From JAWKIW01 sp046331175 (GTDB lineage: Bacteria > Actinomycetota > Acidimicrobiia > Acidimicrobiales > Acidimicrobilacustridaceae): a stretch of 64,000 bases of DNA. A program made the translations under genes and the position numbers. The stretch covers positions 124,001 to 188,000 of the forward strand of contig JAXLRI010000006.1 in assembly GCA_046331175.1 (NCBI GenBank). The letters run 5' to 3'. Below, piece by piece: positions 42,381-51,545 of the stretch (the first letter of the stretch is position 1; every line of letters starts with the position of its first letter). The notes beneath the pieces are model-generated. The model ran no database searches and was not told where the DNA came from. It was given only the letters and a program-made list of their open reading frames with translations.

Positions 42381-42458
42381 CTCCCCCAGTCTCGCGACCT
42401 TCCTGATCGACCGGGTCCGGAGGCCCTTCCCCCCAGGGCACCGCCGGTCGTCCCAGAC

Positions 42459-42489
42459 GACCTACCGACATCCCCCCGTGTCGTAGGTC
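42459..42489 (+). other. Bulged hairpin ahead of the terminator
   Basis: GACCTACCGACA (42459-42470) pairs with TGTCGTAGGTC (42479-42489) with one bulged C and an eight-base C-rich loop. It sits immediately upstream of the terminator hairpin. Confidence 0.55.
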
Positions 42490-42491
42490 TC

Positions 42492-42531
42492 CCCCGAGGG
42501 CCCTTCCCCCCAGGGCCCTCGGGGTCGTTTT
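42492..42531 (+). terminator. Intrinsic terminator after the HbhA-like gene
   Basis: A perfect 12-bp stem, CCCCGAGGGCCC and GGGCCCTCGGGG, with loop TTCCCCCCA is followed by TCGTTTT. The T-run makes this the strongest intrinsic terminator seen in the window. Confidence 0.9.
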
Positions 42532-42679
42532 GCGCCTCGGGCGCCGGCTCCCCCGGCCGGCGCCCGACGGCTCCCCCGGGCCGGCTCGGCGAAATCCGAC
42601 CCGGCTCGTCAACTTTTCTCGCGGACGCGCCTAGCATGGGCCCGCCAGCGAAACGACGACCTTTCCAGGAGGAACCCCC

Positions 42680-43315
42680 ATGGCGCTGCGACTGGGCGAC
42701 GACGCCCCGAACTTCCAGGCCGAGACCACCGAGGGCCCCATCGACTTCTACGACTGGAAGGGCGACAGCTGGGCCGTGCTGTTCTCCCACCCCAAGGACT
42801 TCACCCCGGTGTGCACCACCGAGCTGGGCTACACCGCCAAGCTCAAGGGCGAGTTCGACAAGCGCGACGTGAAGGTGATCGGGCTGTCCGTCGACTCGAC
42901 CGGCGACCACGAGCGCTGGGCCGCCGACATCGAGGAGACCCAGGGCACCAAGCCCAACTTCCCGCTCATCGGCGACGCCGACCGCACGGTGGCCGACCTC
43001 TACGACATGATCCACCCCAACGCCAACGACACCCTCACGGTGCGCTCGGTGTACGTGATCGGCCCCGACAACAAGATCAAGCTCGAGCTGACCTACCCGG
43101 CGTCGACCGGGCGGAACTTCGACGAGATCCTGCGGGTCATCGACTCGCTGCAGCTGACGGCCAAGCACAAGGTCGCCACGCCGGTGAACTGGAAGCAGGG
43201 CGAGGACGTCATCATCGTGCCGGCGGTCTCCGACGAGGAGGCCAAGGAGCAGTTCCCCGACGGGTGGAACGCGGTGAAGCCCTACCTGCGCATCGTCCCC
43301 CAGCCCCAGGGCTGA
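42680..43315 (+). CDS. 1-Cys peroxiredoxin (Prx6 type)
   Basis: This antioxidant enzyme (211 aa) reduces hydrogen peroxide and organic peroxides. The peroxidatic Cys is C45 in HPKDFTPVCTTELG, with H37 nearby. The long C-terminal domain (about 165-211, VNWKQGEDVIIVP to YLRIVPQ) is the Prx6 hallmark. No second resolving Cys is visible, so an external thiol is needed. AGGAGG lies before the ATG. CTAGCAT at about 42631 is a possible -10 element, placing the promoter after the terminator of the previous gene. Confidence 0.94.
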   Translation: MALRLGDDAPNFQAETTEGPIDFYDWKGDSWAVLFSHPKDFTPVCTTELGYTAKLKGEFDKRDVKVIGLSVDSTGDHERWAADIEETQGTKPNFPLIGDADRTVADLYDMIHPNANDTLTVRSVYVIGPDNKIKLELTYPASTGRNFDEILRVIDSLQLTAKHKVATPVNWKQGEDVIIVPAVSDEEAKEQFPDGWNAVKPYLRIVPQPQG

Positions 43316-43358
43316 GACCGACCTGCGGCCCGGCCTCGGGCACCGCACCGACCGCGAT

Positions 43359-43386
43359 CCACGGCGGGCCTCCGGGCCCGCCGTGG
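43359..43386. terminator. Hairpin terminator between convergent genes
   Basis: A perfect 12-bp stem CCACGGCGGGCC/GGCCCGCCGTGG with loop TCCG lies between the peroxiredoxin (plus) and the cyclase (minus). It can serve both strands; there is no T-run. Confidence 0.65.
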
Positions 43387-43431
43387 CGCGTCCGGGCCAC
43401 GACCGGTCCCGACGAGGGCGCGGGCCGGCGA

Positions 43432-46400
43432 TCAGGACGGCAGGTCGGCGGCGGTGCTGTCGGGCGCCAGCGCCAGCCCGATCACGAGGCGCCACCCGGT
43501 GGCGTCGACCCCGAGCAGCTCGATCTGCGCCTCGGCCCGCATGCGGGCCGTGGCGGCGTCGGGGGATCCGACCGCCTCGGCGACCAGGGCCCGGGCCAGC
43601 GCCGCCACGGCGCGGGCCACGTGGTCGTCGTGGGCGCGGGCCTCGTCGACGAGGATGTCGAACGCCTGCAACGAGCCGGCCGGGTCGGCGCGGTCGACCC
43701 CGACCAGCGCGGCCGCGAGGTGGGCGGTGAGCCGGTCGAGGTAGGTGGCCCGGGGGTTGGCCTCGGTGCGGGCCACGGCGTCGTCGACGATGACCCGATC
43801 GCCCGCCACCGCCGCCGCCAGGGCCAGCGCGCTCTGCGCGTAGGCCGACGGCCCGGCCTCCTCGGCCTGGTCGAGCAGCCGCAGCAGCGCGTCGATGGCC
43901 TCCTCGGCCCGCCCCTTCTGGAGCACGGCCAGCGCGTGGGCCACGAGCCGATCGGTGTCGCCGAGGGCCACCGGGTCGTCGTGGTCGGCGCCGGCCGCGG
44001 CCAGGGCCCGCAGGGCCATGGCCGGCTCACCCAGCTGCACCGCCGAGGCCGCCAGCGCCGAGGCGATCATGGTGCGCATCTCGGGGTGGATCCGTGCGTC
44101 GTGCGATCCGTCGAGCGCGGCCTGCATGCGGCGCAGGCCGTCGCGGGTGCGGCCGGCGTTGACCTCGGCCCGCCCGAGGGCGGCGGTGGCCTGGACGGTG
44201 CCGAACCGGTCGCCGATGGCGGTGAACACCGCCAGCGCGTCGCGCGCCGCGACGACGGCGCTCTCGGTGCGACCGGTCCAGAGCCGCACGCCGGCCATGA
44301 GGAGCAGCATCATCCCCTCGCCCCAGCGGTCGCCCCGCTCGCGGGCCTCGACCAGGACCTGCTCGCCGAGCTCCTCGGCCTCGCCCATGGCGCCTTGGTT
44401 GAACTTCACGAACGACAGCAGGCCGAGGGCCCACAGGAGCCCGCCGCTGTCGCCGAGGTCGGAGAAGTGGGCGGCCGACGCGGTGATCCGGGCCTGGGCC
44501 TCCGACGACCGGCCCTTGATGAACGAGATCCAGGCCAGGTTCTGCAGGGCCCACGCCTCGCCCCGACGGTCACCCAAGGCGCGGTACACGTCGAGCGCCC
44601 GCTCGATGGAGCGCTCGGCGTCGTCGTTGTTGCCGGCGAACAGCTGGGTGATGCCGGTGATGCGCAGGGCGTCGGCCACCCCGCCGTCGTCACCTGCGGC
44701 GGCGTACTGCTCCACCGCTGCGGCCAGCGTGGCCAGGGCGGCATCGATCTCGCCGCGCTTCTGCTCGAGGTCGCCGAGCACGACCAGGGCCCGCCCGGAC
44801 AGCCGGCGGTCGTCGAGACCGGCGATGAGCGCCATCGCCTCCTCGAGGTCGGCGTGGGCCGACTCGATCTCGCGCAGGTCGGACTCGGCCGCGGCCCGAC
44901 CGAGGAGCAGCTCGACGCGCGTGCGCGGGTCGCCGGCGGGACCCGCCAGGTCGAGGGCCTGCCCGTAGAGGCGAGCCGCCACCCGCCAGACCTGGCCGCC
45001 GTCGGCTCGGCGGGCGGCCTCGCGCACCCACGGGAGCGCCCGCCCGACCACGTCGGGCGGCAGACCGTCGACGGCGCCGAGGTCGCGGGCCAGCTCGGCG
45101 GCGGCGCCGTAGTGGTAGGCGACGACGTCGACCAGGCGGTCGGAGGCGGCGTCGGCGTCGGCGACGGTGTGGGCGAGGAAGTCGGCGATGCCGTGGTGGC
45201 GCCGGGCCCGCTCGGCCTTGGTGAGCGTGCTGTAGGCGACCTCGCGGACGAGGTCGCTGCGGAAGCGCCAGCGCTCACCCTCGACGACGAGGATCTCCTT
45301 GTCGACCAGGCCGGTGAGCGCCGGCCCCACGTCGTCGAGGCCGTGCACCTTGGCCGCCATGCGCTCGAGGGCCGGCACGGGGCCCGAGCGCCCCCAGACG
45401 GCGGCGTCTTCGACGGTGGCCCGCTCGACGGGGGCCAGGCCGTCGATGCGCGCCGAGACCAGGCCCCGGAGCGTGTCGGGCAGGTCGGCCAGGACGGTGC
45501 CGGAGGTGGACTCGGGGGCCGGCTCGGCGACCGAGCCCTCGCCGAGGAGGGCAACCAGCTCTTCGAGGAAGAAGGGGTTGCCCCCGCTGCGGTCGAGCAG
45601 CGCGTCGCGCACCGACGTGCCGACCTCGCCGACGGCCAGCGCGTCGAGCAGCACGGCGGTGCTCTGCCGGTCGAGCGGGTCGAGGTTGACGACCACGGTG
45701 TCGTGGCGGCCGGCCGGCAGCGACCACCGGTCGTAGAGGGTCTGGCGAGCGGTGGCGAGCACCACGAGGGGGGTGCGGGCCAGGCGATCGATGAGCGTGG
45801 CCACCATGCCGAGGACGAGGTCGTCGGCCCAGTGGAGGTCGGAGAGCACCAGCACCACCGGCCGGCGGCCGGCGGCCGCCTCGATGAAGGCCAGCACCGA
45901 CCGGCTGGCCTCCTCGCGGGCGCGAACGGGGTCGATGTGCTTGAGGGCGACGTCGTGGCCCATGAGGTAGAGCAGGCCCTGGGCGATCCGGTGGACCTCG
46001 GGTGCGCCGTCGCCCTGGCCGAGCTCCTCGGCGACCCGCTCGACCACGACCGCCTCGGCCCGCTCGAGCGGATCGTCGGCGTGCACCCCGGTGGCGTCGC
46101 GGAGGGCCTCGGCCACCGGCCACCACACGTTGGCCTCGCCGTAGGGCACGCAGCGGCCCTCGAGCACGGCCACGTCGTGGCGGTCGCTTGCGGCGGCCGC
46201 CGTCTCCTCGGCCAGCCGGGACTTGCCGACCCCGGCCTCGCCCACCAGCAGGACCAGGTGAGCCCGTCCCCGCTCGACGGCGGCGTCGACGGCGTGCGAG
46301 AGCAGGCCCAGCTCGGCGTCGCGGCCGACGAAGGGGGTCTGGACCCGGCGGCGGCGGTAGCCGGGCGGCAGCAGCGGCTCGACGGCGACCCACGCCGGGA

Positions 46401-46998
46401 CCGGCTCCTCCCGGCCCTTGGCGTCGATCGCCCCGAGGCTCCGGTAGGCGATGGCCTCGTGGGTGGCGGCGTGGGTGGCCGGGCCGACCACGACCGTGCC
46501 GGGCTCCGCGGCCTTCTGCAGGCGGTCGGCGGTGTTCACGACGTCGCCCATGGCGGTGTACTCGCCGCCGGCGCGCAGCGCGCCCACCAGCACCTCGCCC
46601 GTGTTCACCCCGACGCGCAGCCGGATGGCGCCCTCGGTCTCGGCGGCGTGGTCGGCGATGGTCTCCTGCATCCGCAGCGCCGCCCGCACCGCTCGCTCGG
46701 CGTCGTCCTCGTGGGCGACGGGCGCCCCGAACAGCGCCAGCATGGCGTCGCCGACGATCTTGTCGACCTGGCCGCCGAAGGCGGTGACGTCGGCGGCCAG
46801 CCGCTCGAAGCAGCGGTCGACGAGGTTCTTGACCTGCTCGGGATCGCGGACCTCCGAGAGGGCGGTGAACCCGACGAGGTCGGCGAAGACCACGGTGACG
46901 ACCCGGCGTTCGTCGCCCCGCGCCACCAGCGCGTGGCCGCAGGCCAGGCAGAACCGTGCGTTGTCGGGGTTGGCGGCGCCGCACGTCGGGCAGGTCAC
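43432..46998 (-). CDS. Class III nucleotide cyclase - AAA ATPase - TPR regulator
   Basis: This large signalling protein (1188 aa) starts with a zinc ribbon (CPTCG and CLACG, residues 3-21). A class III cyclase domain (about 30-205) has metal ligands D40 and D84, purine Lys K80 in DKIVGD, and GDVVNTADRLQ with the transition-state Asn and Arg, so it should be active as an adenylyl cyclase. An AAA/STAND ATPase (about 225-600) has LVGEAGVGKSR and LVLSDLHWADD. The rest is TPR-like helical repeats. The start is a GTG. The architecture is common in actinobacteria; the effector is unknown. Confidence 0.92.
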   Translation of the reverse strand: MTCPTCGAANPDNARFCLACGHALVARGDERRVVTVVFADLVGFTALSEVRDPEQVKNLVDRCFERLAADVTAFGGQVDKIVGDAMLALFGAPVAHEDDAERAVRAALRMQETIADHAAETEGAIRLRVGVNTGEVLVGALRAGGEYTAMGDVVNTADRLQKAAEPGTVVVGPATHAATHEAIAYRSLGAIDAKGREEPVPAWVAVEPLLPPGYRRRRVQTPFVGRDAELGLLSHAVDAAVERGRAHLVLLVGEAGVGKSRLAEETAAAASDRHDVAVLEGRCVPYGEANVWWPVAEALRDATGVHADDPLERAEAVVVERVAEELGQGDGAPEVHRIAQGLLYLMGHDVALKHIDPVRAREEASRSVLAFIEAAAGRRPVVLVLSDLHWADDLVLGMVATLIDRLARTPLVVLATARQTLYDRWSLPAGRHDTVVVNLDPLDRQSTAVLLDALAVGEVGTSVRDALLDRSGGNPFFLEELVALLGEGSVAEPAPESTSGTVLADLPDTLRGLVSARIDGLAPVERATVEDAAVWGRSGPVPALERMAAKVHGLDDVGPALTGLVDKEILVVEGERWRFRSDLVREVAYSTLTKAERARRHHGIADFLAHTVADADAASDRLVDVVAYHYGAAAELARDLGAVDGLPPDVVGRALPWVREAARRADGGQVWRVAARLYGQALDLAGPAGDPRTRVELLLGRAAAESDLREIESAHADLEEAMALIAGLDDRRLSGRALVVLGDLEQKRGEIDAALATLAAAVEQYAAAGDDGGVADALRITGITQLFAGNNDDAERSIERALDVYRALGDRRGEAWALQNLAWISFIKGRSSEAQARITASAAHFSDLGDSGGLLWALGLLSFVKFNQGAMGEAEELGEQVLVEARERGDRWGEGMMLLLMAGVRLWTGRTESAVVAARDALAVFTAIGDRFGTVQATAALGRAEVNAGRTRDGLRRMQAALDGSHDARIHPEMRTMIASALAASAVQLGEPAMALRALAAAGADHDDPVALGDTDRLVAHALAVLQKGRAEEAIDALLRLLDQAEEAGPSAYAQSALALAAAVAGDRVIVDDAVARTEANPRATYLDRLTAHLAAALVGVDRADPAGSLQAFDILVDEARAHDDHVARAVAALARALVAEAVGSPDAATARMRAEAQIELLGVDATGWRLVIGLALAPDSTAADLPS

Positions 46999-47108
46999 CG
47001 AGCCAGCATACGAGCCGCCCCGCGGGTCGCCCGTGGGCGTCGAGTCGGGCCGCGCCGTCCCCTCGGCGCCGTCGCCCGCGGCCGAGCCGTGCCGCCGGAT
47101 CCCCGACG

Positions 47109-47199
47109 GCCGAACCGCCGCCGACCCAGCAGCCGAACCGCCGCCGACCCAGCAGCCGAACCGCCGCCGACCCAGCAGCCGAACCGTCGCCGACCTAGC
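47109..47199. repeat. 23-bp tandem repeat
   Basis: Four units beginning GCCGAACCGCCGCCGACC, starting at 47109, 47132, 47155 and 47178; the fourth is diverged and runs into the stop of the small gene at 47195. It lies in the 196-base gap upstream of the cyclase start. Confidence 0.88.
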
Positions 47200-47389
47200 G
47201 GCCGGTCTCGGCGCCGGCCCGCCAGAGCTCGTCGGCGGCGGCCAGCATCCGGGCCGAGGAGACCCACAGGTCGGCGGCCAGGGCGATCTCGCCCTCGGTC
47301 ACGGCCTCGGAGGCCACGTCCTCGAACAGCCGGGCCATGGCGTCGAGCCGGTCGACCAGCTCCTTGCGGACGAGTGCAGCTTCGTTCAT
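47195..47389 (-). CDS. Small helical protein of unknown function
   Basis: The protein (64 aa) is not recognised. It is predicted helical: MNEAALVRKELVDRLDAMAR, then LFEDVASEAVTEGEIALAAD and LWVSSARMLAAADELWRAG. It has no Cys. GGAG lies eight bases before the ATG, which favours this start over longer frames. Its C-terminal codons abut a 23-bp minisatellite. It may form a transcription unit with the cyclase downstream. Confidence 0.7.
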   Translation of the reverse strand: MNEAALVRKELVDRLDAMARLFEDVASEAVTEGEIALAADLWVSSARMLAAADELWRAGAETGR

Positions 47390-47617
47390 CGCGGGCTCCG
47401 GGATCGGGGCCGGACCTTCCGACCGGGTGGCCGCACCGTACGAAGGCCTCGTCAACCGCCACCCGGGCAAACGATCAAGGTTCGGTCAACCCGGCCGCGG
47501 CGTTCGGCCCGACGAGGTCGACCGGGCCTGACCGGGTCCCGCCCACGACCGGGACGACCGATGCGGGCCACGGCGCCGTAGGCTGTCGCCCGTCCACCCC
47601 CGGCCCCAGGAGCCACC

Positions 47618-48397
47618 GTGACCCCGAGCCCGGTCAACGCCCCGCCCGCCCCGCCGCCCCCGGCCCCGCCGTCGGACGCCGCGGCCCGCGCGTGGCACGC
47701 CACCAAGGTCTACGGCAAGGGCGACACCGAGGTGCGGGCCCTCGACGACATCACCGTCGAGTTCGCCCGGGGCCGCTTCAACGCCATCATGGGTCCGTCC
47801 GGATCGGGCAAGTCGACGCTGATGCACTGCATGGCCGGCCTCGACAACCTCACCCAGGGGCAGGTCTTCATCGGCGACACCGATCTGAGCCGCCTGTCGG
47901 AGAAGGACCTGACGGTGCTCCGGCGGGACACCATCGGGTTCATCTTCCAGGCGTTCAACCTGGTGCCGACGCTGACCGCGTCGGAGAACATCACCCTGCC
48001 GATGGACCTCGCCGGGCGGTCGCCCGACAAGGCCTGGGTCGACCAGATCATCTCCACCGTCGACCTCGCCGACCGCCTCGACCACCGACCGAGCGAGCTG
48101 TCCGGCGGCCAGCAGCAGCGGGTGGCGGTGGCCCGGGCCCTGGCCTCCAAGCCGGCGATCATCTTCGCCGACGAGCCGACGGGCAACCTCGACTCGCGGG
48201 CCGGCGCCGAGATCCTCACCTTCATGCGGCGGGCCGTCGACGACTTCGGCCAGACCATCGTGATGGTCACCCACGACCCCATCGCCGCGGGCTACGCCGA
48301 CCGGGCCGTGTTCCTCGCCGACGGCACCATCGTCGACGAGATGCTCGACCCGACGGCCGAGCGCGTGCTCGACCGCATGAAGCAGTTCGGGGAGTAG
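47618..48397 (+). CDS. ABC transporter ATP-binding protein (MacB/LolD type)
   Basis: This ATPase (259 aa) powers the FtsX-type permease encoded next. After a Pro-rich N-terminus, it has Walker A GPSGSGKST, the signature ELSGGQQQRVAVARAL, Walker B IIFADEPTGNLDS and the switch His in THD. AGGAG precedes the GTG start. Subfamily members move lipoproteins, peptides or drugs by mechanotransmission rather than by transport through the permease. Confidence 0.95.
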   Translation: MTPSPVNAPPAPPPPAPPSDAAARAWHATKVYGKGDTEVRALDDITVEFARGRFNAIMGPSGSGKSTLMHCMAGLDNLTQGQVFIGDTDLSRLSEKDLTVLRRDTIGFIFQAFNLVPTLTASENITLPMDLAGRSPDKAWVDQIISTVDLADRLDHRPSELSGGQQQRVAVARALASKPAIIFADEPTGNLDSRAGAEILTFMRRAVDDFGQTIVMVTHDPIAAGYADRAVFLADGTIVDEMLDPTAERVLDRMKQFGE

Positions 48398-48440
48398 CCG
48401 TCCCCCACCCGCCGCACGAGGGCGCGGGACGGCGGCGGAC

Positions 48441-51014
48441 GTGCTGAGGATCGCCCGCCGCGGCCTGCGCGCCCACCGCGTGCGGCTGGCGCTCACCGCC
48501 GCGGTGGTGGCGCTCGCCGTCGCCTACGTGGCGAGCAGCCTGGTGCTGACCGACACCGTGGCCACCGGCCTCGATGCCGCCGCCGCCGGCGACCTGGCCG
48601 GCACCGAGGTCGTGGTCCGCTCGACCGAGACCGTGCCGACCTTCTTCGGCACCGATCGGGCCCCGGTCGGCACCGAGGTCCTGGACGCCGTGCGCGCCGT
48701 GCCGGGCGTGGTCGCCGCCGGCGTCACCGAGGCGCCGCTGTCGGTGCTCGACGCCGACGGGCGACCGCTGGCGGGGCCGAGGGACGGCGGGCGCACGACG
48801 GTGGGGCGGGGCTGGGTCGACGACGAGGCGCTCGGCGGCTGGCGCCTGGCCGAGGGACGGCCGCCCACCACCGACGGCGAGGTGGTGCTCGACCGGCGCT
48901 TCGCCGCCGACCACGGCCTGGGCGTCGGCGCACCGCTGCTGCTGGCGCTGGCGGAGGGCCCTCGGCCGGTCACCGTGGTCGGCACCGCCGTTCCGGTGGA
49001 CGGGATCCACCCGGCGGGGACCGACACGGTGCTGCTGGCGCCGCCGGCGGCCGCCACCGAGCTCCTCGGCCGGGCCGCCGCCAGCTGGGTGGGCGTGCGG
49101 GGGACGGCGGGGAGCGACCCGGCGACCGTGCTGGCCCGGGTGCGCTCGGCGCTGCGCCCGGTGGCGGGGACCGAGGCGGTGCCGGCCGCCACCGTGGTGG
49201 ACGAGCGTCGGGCGAACGGGGCCCGGGCGCTCGACGCGGTGCGGCGCCTGCTCGGCGGGGTGGCGCTCGTCGCGCTGGTGGTCGCCGCCTTCGTGATCGC
49301 CAACACCTTCCGCCTGGTGGTGGCCGAGCAGGGCCGCGAGCTGGCGCTGCTGCGCGCCGTGGGGGCCCGTCGCCGACAGGTGGTCGGGGTGGTGCTCGCC
49401 GAGGGCCTCCTCCTGGGCACGGCCGCGTCCGTCGTCGGCCTCGTCCTCGGCGTCGGGCTGGCCGCGGCGGCCGGTCCCACCGTCGCTCGCCTCGGGCCGG
49501 CCGTCGACGTCGGCGCGACCGTGGTCGGGGCCGGGGCGCTGCTGCCCGGGCTCCTGCTCGGCATCGGGGTGACCGTGCTCAGCAGCGTGGTGCCGGCGGC
49601 GCGTGCGGCCCGCCTCCCCCCGCTCGCCGCGCTCCGCCGACCCGACACCGAGGACACCGCCGTCCCCCCGTGGCGCCTGGTCGCCGGGATCGCGTCGACC
49701 GCCGCCGGCGCCGGCCTGCTGGTGGCCGGGGGGCGAGGTGCCGGCGACGACCCGCTGGCGATCGCCGGCATCGGCATGGCGGTGGCGTTCGCTGGCCTGG
49801 TCGTGCTCGCCGGCGCCGTGGTGGCACCGCTCGGCCGTGGCCTCGGTCGACCGCTCACCGCCTGGCGCGGCGTCACCGGTCGGCTCGCTGCCAACGAGGC
49901 GGGCCGGCACCCGGGCCGATCGGCGGCCACGGCATCGGCGCTGGTCGTCGGGCTGGCGCTCGTGGCGCTGGTCGCGGTGCTCGGCGAGTCGCTGCGGGCG
50001 TCCACCGGCGACGCCGTCGGCCGCGCCCTGCGGGCCGAGCTGGTCGTCGACCGGGCGGGTGCCGGTCCCGCGTCGGGGGCCGCCGGCGGGCTCAGCCCGG
50101 CGCTGGCCCGCGAGCTCGACGCCGTGCCCGGGGTGGCGGCCGCCACCGGCCTGCGCCTCGGCATCGCCCGCCTCGACGGCCAACCCGAGCTCGTCGTCGG
50201 CATCGACCCCGAGCGCTTCGCCCGGGTGGTCCACCTCGACGTCGAGGGCTCGCTCGGGGCCCTCGGCCGGGACGGGGTGGCGGTGTCCCGACGCGACGCC
50301 GAGCAGAACGGCTGGCAGCTCGGCACCACCGTCCAGGCACGGTTCCTCGAGGGGGGCACGGTGCCGCTGCAGGTGCGGGCGGTGTTCGACTCGGCGCTGC
50401 TGCAGGGCACCTCCGGCGTGCTCGTCTCCCAGGACCTGTTCGACGAGCGCTTCCCCGCGCCCGCCCGCACCGACCTGCAGGTGTACGTCGCCCTCGACGA
50501 CGGCGTCCTCGTCGACGACGTCCGCCCGGCGCTGCAGGCGGTGGTCGGCCGCCACCCACCGGCGCGGCTGCAGGACCAGGCCGGGTTCACGCGCACCCAG
50601 ACCGAGCCCGTCGACCGCGTCGTCCTGTACCTCTGGGCGCTCCTCGCCCTCGCCGTCGTGCTCGGCGTCGCCGGCATCGCCAACACCCTGGTGCTGTCGG
50701 TGCACGAGCGACGTCGCGAGCTCGGCCTCCTGCGGGCCGCCGGGATGACCGGTCGGCAGCTGCGATCGGCCGTGCGCATCGAGGCCGTCCTGCTGGCCGC
50801 GCTCGGGACGGCGCTCGGGCTGGCGCTGGGGATCGCGTCGGCCGCGGCCGTCGTCGGCGCCCTCCACGACCAGGGCCTCACGGTGCTGGCCCTCCCGTGG
50901 GCCCAGCTCGGGGCCATGGTCGTGGTCACGGCGCTGGCGGCGGTCGCGGCCGCCGCCTGGCCGGCCCGTCGAGCGGCGCGCGTCGACGTGGTGGCGGCGC
51001 TGGAACCCGACTGA
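48441..51014 (+). CDS. ABC transporter permease with two FtsX domains
   Basis: The protein (857 aa) has an N-terminal helix, a large extracytoplasmic domain, three helices ending near residue 390, further helices, a second extracytoplasmic domain (about 535-720) and three C-terminal helices. Helix groups around VALVALVVAAFVIANTFRLV and LLALAVVLGVAGIANTLVL are FtsX-like. This duplicated layout is typical of actinobacterial MacB-like exporters without an outer-membrane partner. The GTG start is 43 bases after the ATPase stop. Confidence 0.92.
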   Translation: MLRIARRGLRAHRVRLALTAAVVALAVAYVASSLVLTDTVATGLDAAAAGDLAGTEVVVRSTETVPTFFGTDRAPVGTEVLDAVRAVPGVVAAGVTEAPLSVLDADGRPLAGPRDGGRTTVGRGWVDDEALGGWRLAEGRPPTTDGEVVLDRRFAADHGLGVGAPLLLALAEGPRPVTVVGTAVPVDGIHPAGTDTVLLAPPAAATELLGRAAASWVGVRGTAGSDPATVLARVRSALRPVAGTEAVPAATVVDERRANGARALDAVRRLLGGVALVALVVAAFVIANTFRLVVAEQGRELALLRAVGARRRQVVGVVLAEGLLLGTAASVVGLVLGVGLAAAAGPTVARLGPAVDVGATVVGAGALLPGLLLGIGVTVLSSVVPAARAARLPPLAALRRPDTEDTAVPPWRLVAGIASTAAGAGLLVAGGRGAGDDPLAIAGIGMAVAFAGLVVLAGAVVAPLGRGLGRPLTAWRGVTGRLAANEAGRHPGRSAATASALVVGLALVALVAVLGESLRASTGDAVGRALRAELVVDRAGAGPASGAAGGLSPALARELDAVPGVAAATGLRLGIARLDGQPELVVGIDPERFARVVHLDVEGSLGALGRDGVAVSRRDAEQNGWQLGTTVQARFLEGGTVPLQVRAVFDSALLQGTSGVLVSQDLFDERFPAPARTDLQVYVALDDGVLVDDVRPALQAVVGRHPPARLQDQAGFTRTQTEPVDRVVLYLWALLALAVVLGVAGIANTLVLSVHERRRELGLLRAAGMTGRQLRSAVRIEAVLLAALGTALGLALGIASAAAVVGALHDQGLTVLALPWAQLGAMVVVTALAAVAAAAWPARRAARVDVVAALEPD

Positions 51015-51069
51015 TCGAGGGGCCGGCCGAGCACCGGTGGCGGCGGGAGCGGGTGCGAGACTCGCCGCC

Positions 51070-51462
51070 ATGGCCTACGACCCGACCGACCTCCCGCCCG
51101 AGGCCCGCACGTTCCTCGAGGAGCGCCACCTCGCCACCCTCACGACGCTGCGCGCCGACGGCTCGCCGCACGTGGTCGCGGTGGGCTTCACGTGGGACGA
51201 CGGCGCCGGCCTCGCCCGCGTGATCACGTTCGCCGGCAGCCAGAAGGTCCGCAACCTCCGGCGCCGGCCCGGTCGGGCCTCCCTGTGCCAGATCGACGGC
51301 GGCCGCTGGCTGACCCTCGAGGGGTCGGCGGAGGTCACCGACGACCCAGACCGGGTGGCCGAGGCCGTGCGGCGCTACGCCGAGCGCTACCGCGTGCCGG
51401 GCGAGCGGGACGACCGCGTGGCCATCGAGGTCCGCGTCGACGGCGTGCTCGGCCGGGCCTGA
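51070..51462 (+). CDS. PPOX-class (F420/FMN split-barrel) oxidoreductase
   Basis: This small flavin-fold protein (130 aa) shows ERHLATLTTLRADGSPHVV at the N-terminus and FAGSQKVRNLRRRP, then GRWLTLEGSAEVTDD, the usual pyridoxamine-oxidase-like pattern. Actinobacterial members often use F420. The substrate is not predictable. The ATG MAYDPTDL is preferred over a GTG 11 codons upstream because it fits the fold start. Confidence 0.86.
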   Translation: MAYDPTDLPPEARTFLEERHLATLTTLRADGSPHVVAVGFTWDDGAGLARVITFAGSQKVRNLRRRPGRASLCQIDGGRWLTLEGSAEVTDDPDRVAEAVRRYAERYRVPGERDDRVAIEVRVDGVLGRA

Positions 51463-51545
51463 CCACGACCGCCGGTGGCGCCGTCACGGTGCCACCACCC
51501 TGCGCGGGCCCGCCGGGCCGTGGGCCGGTTGGCTACGGTGCCGAC

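Noticed and set aside
42811..48447. Plus-strand open frame of about 1880 codons through the peroxiredoxin, cyclase and ABC genes
   Set aside because: It overlaps several genes with clear catalytic motifs and has no recognisable domain or ribosome site.
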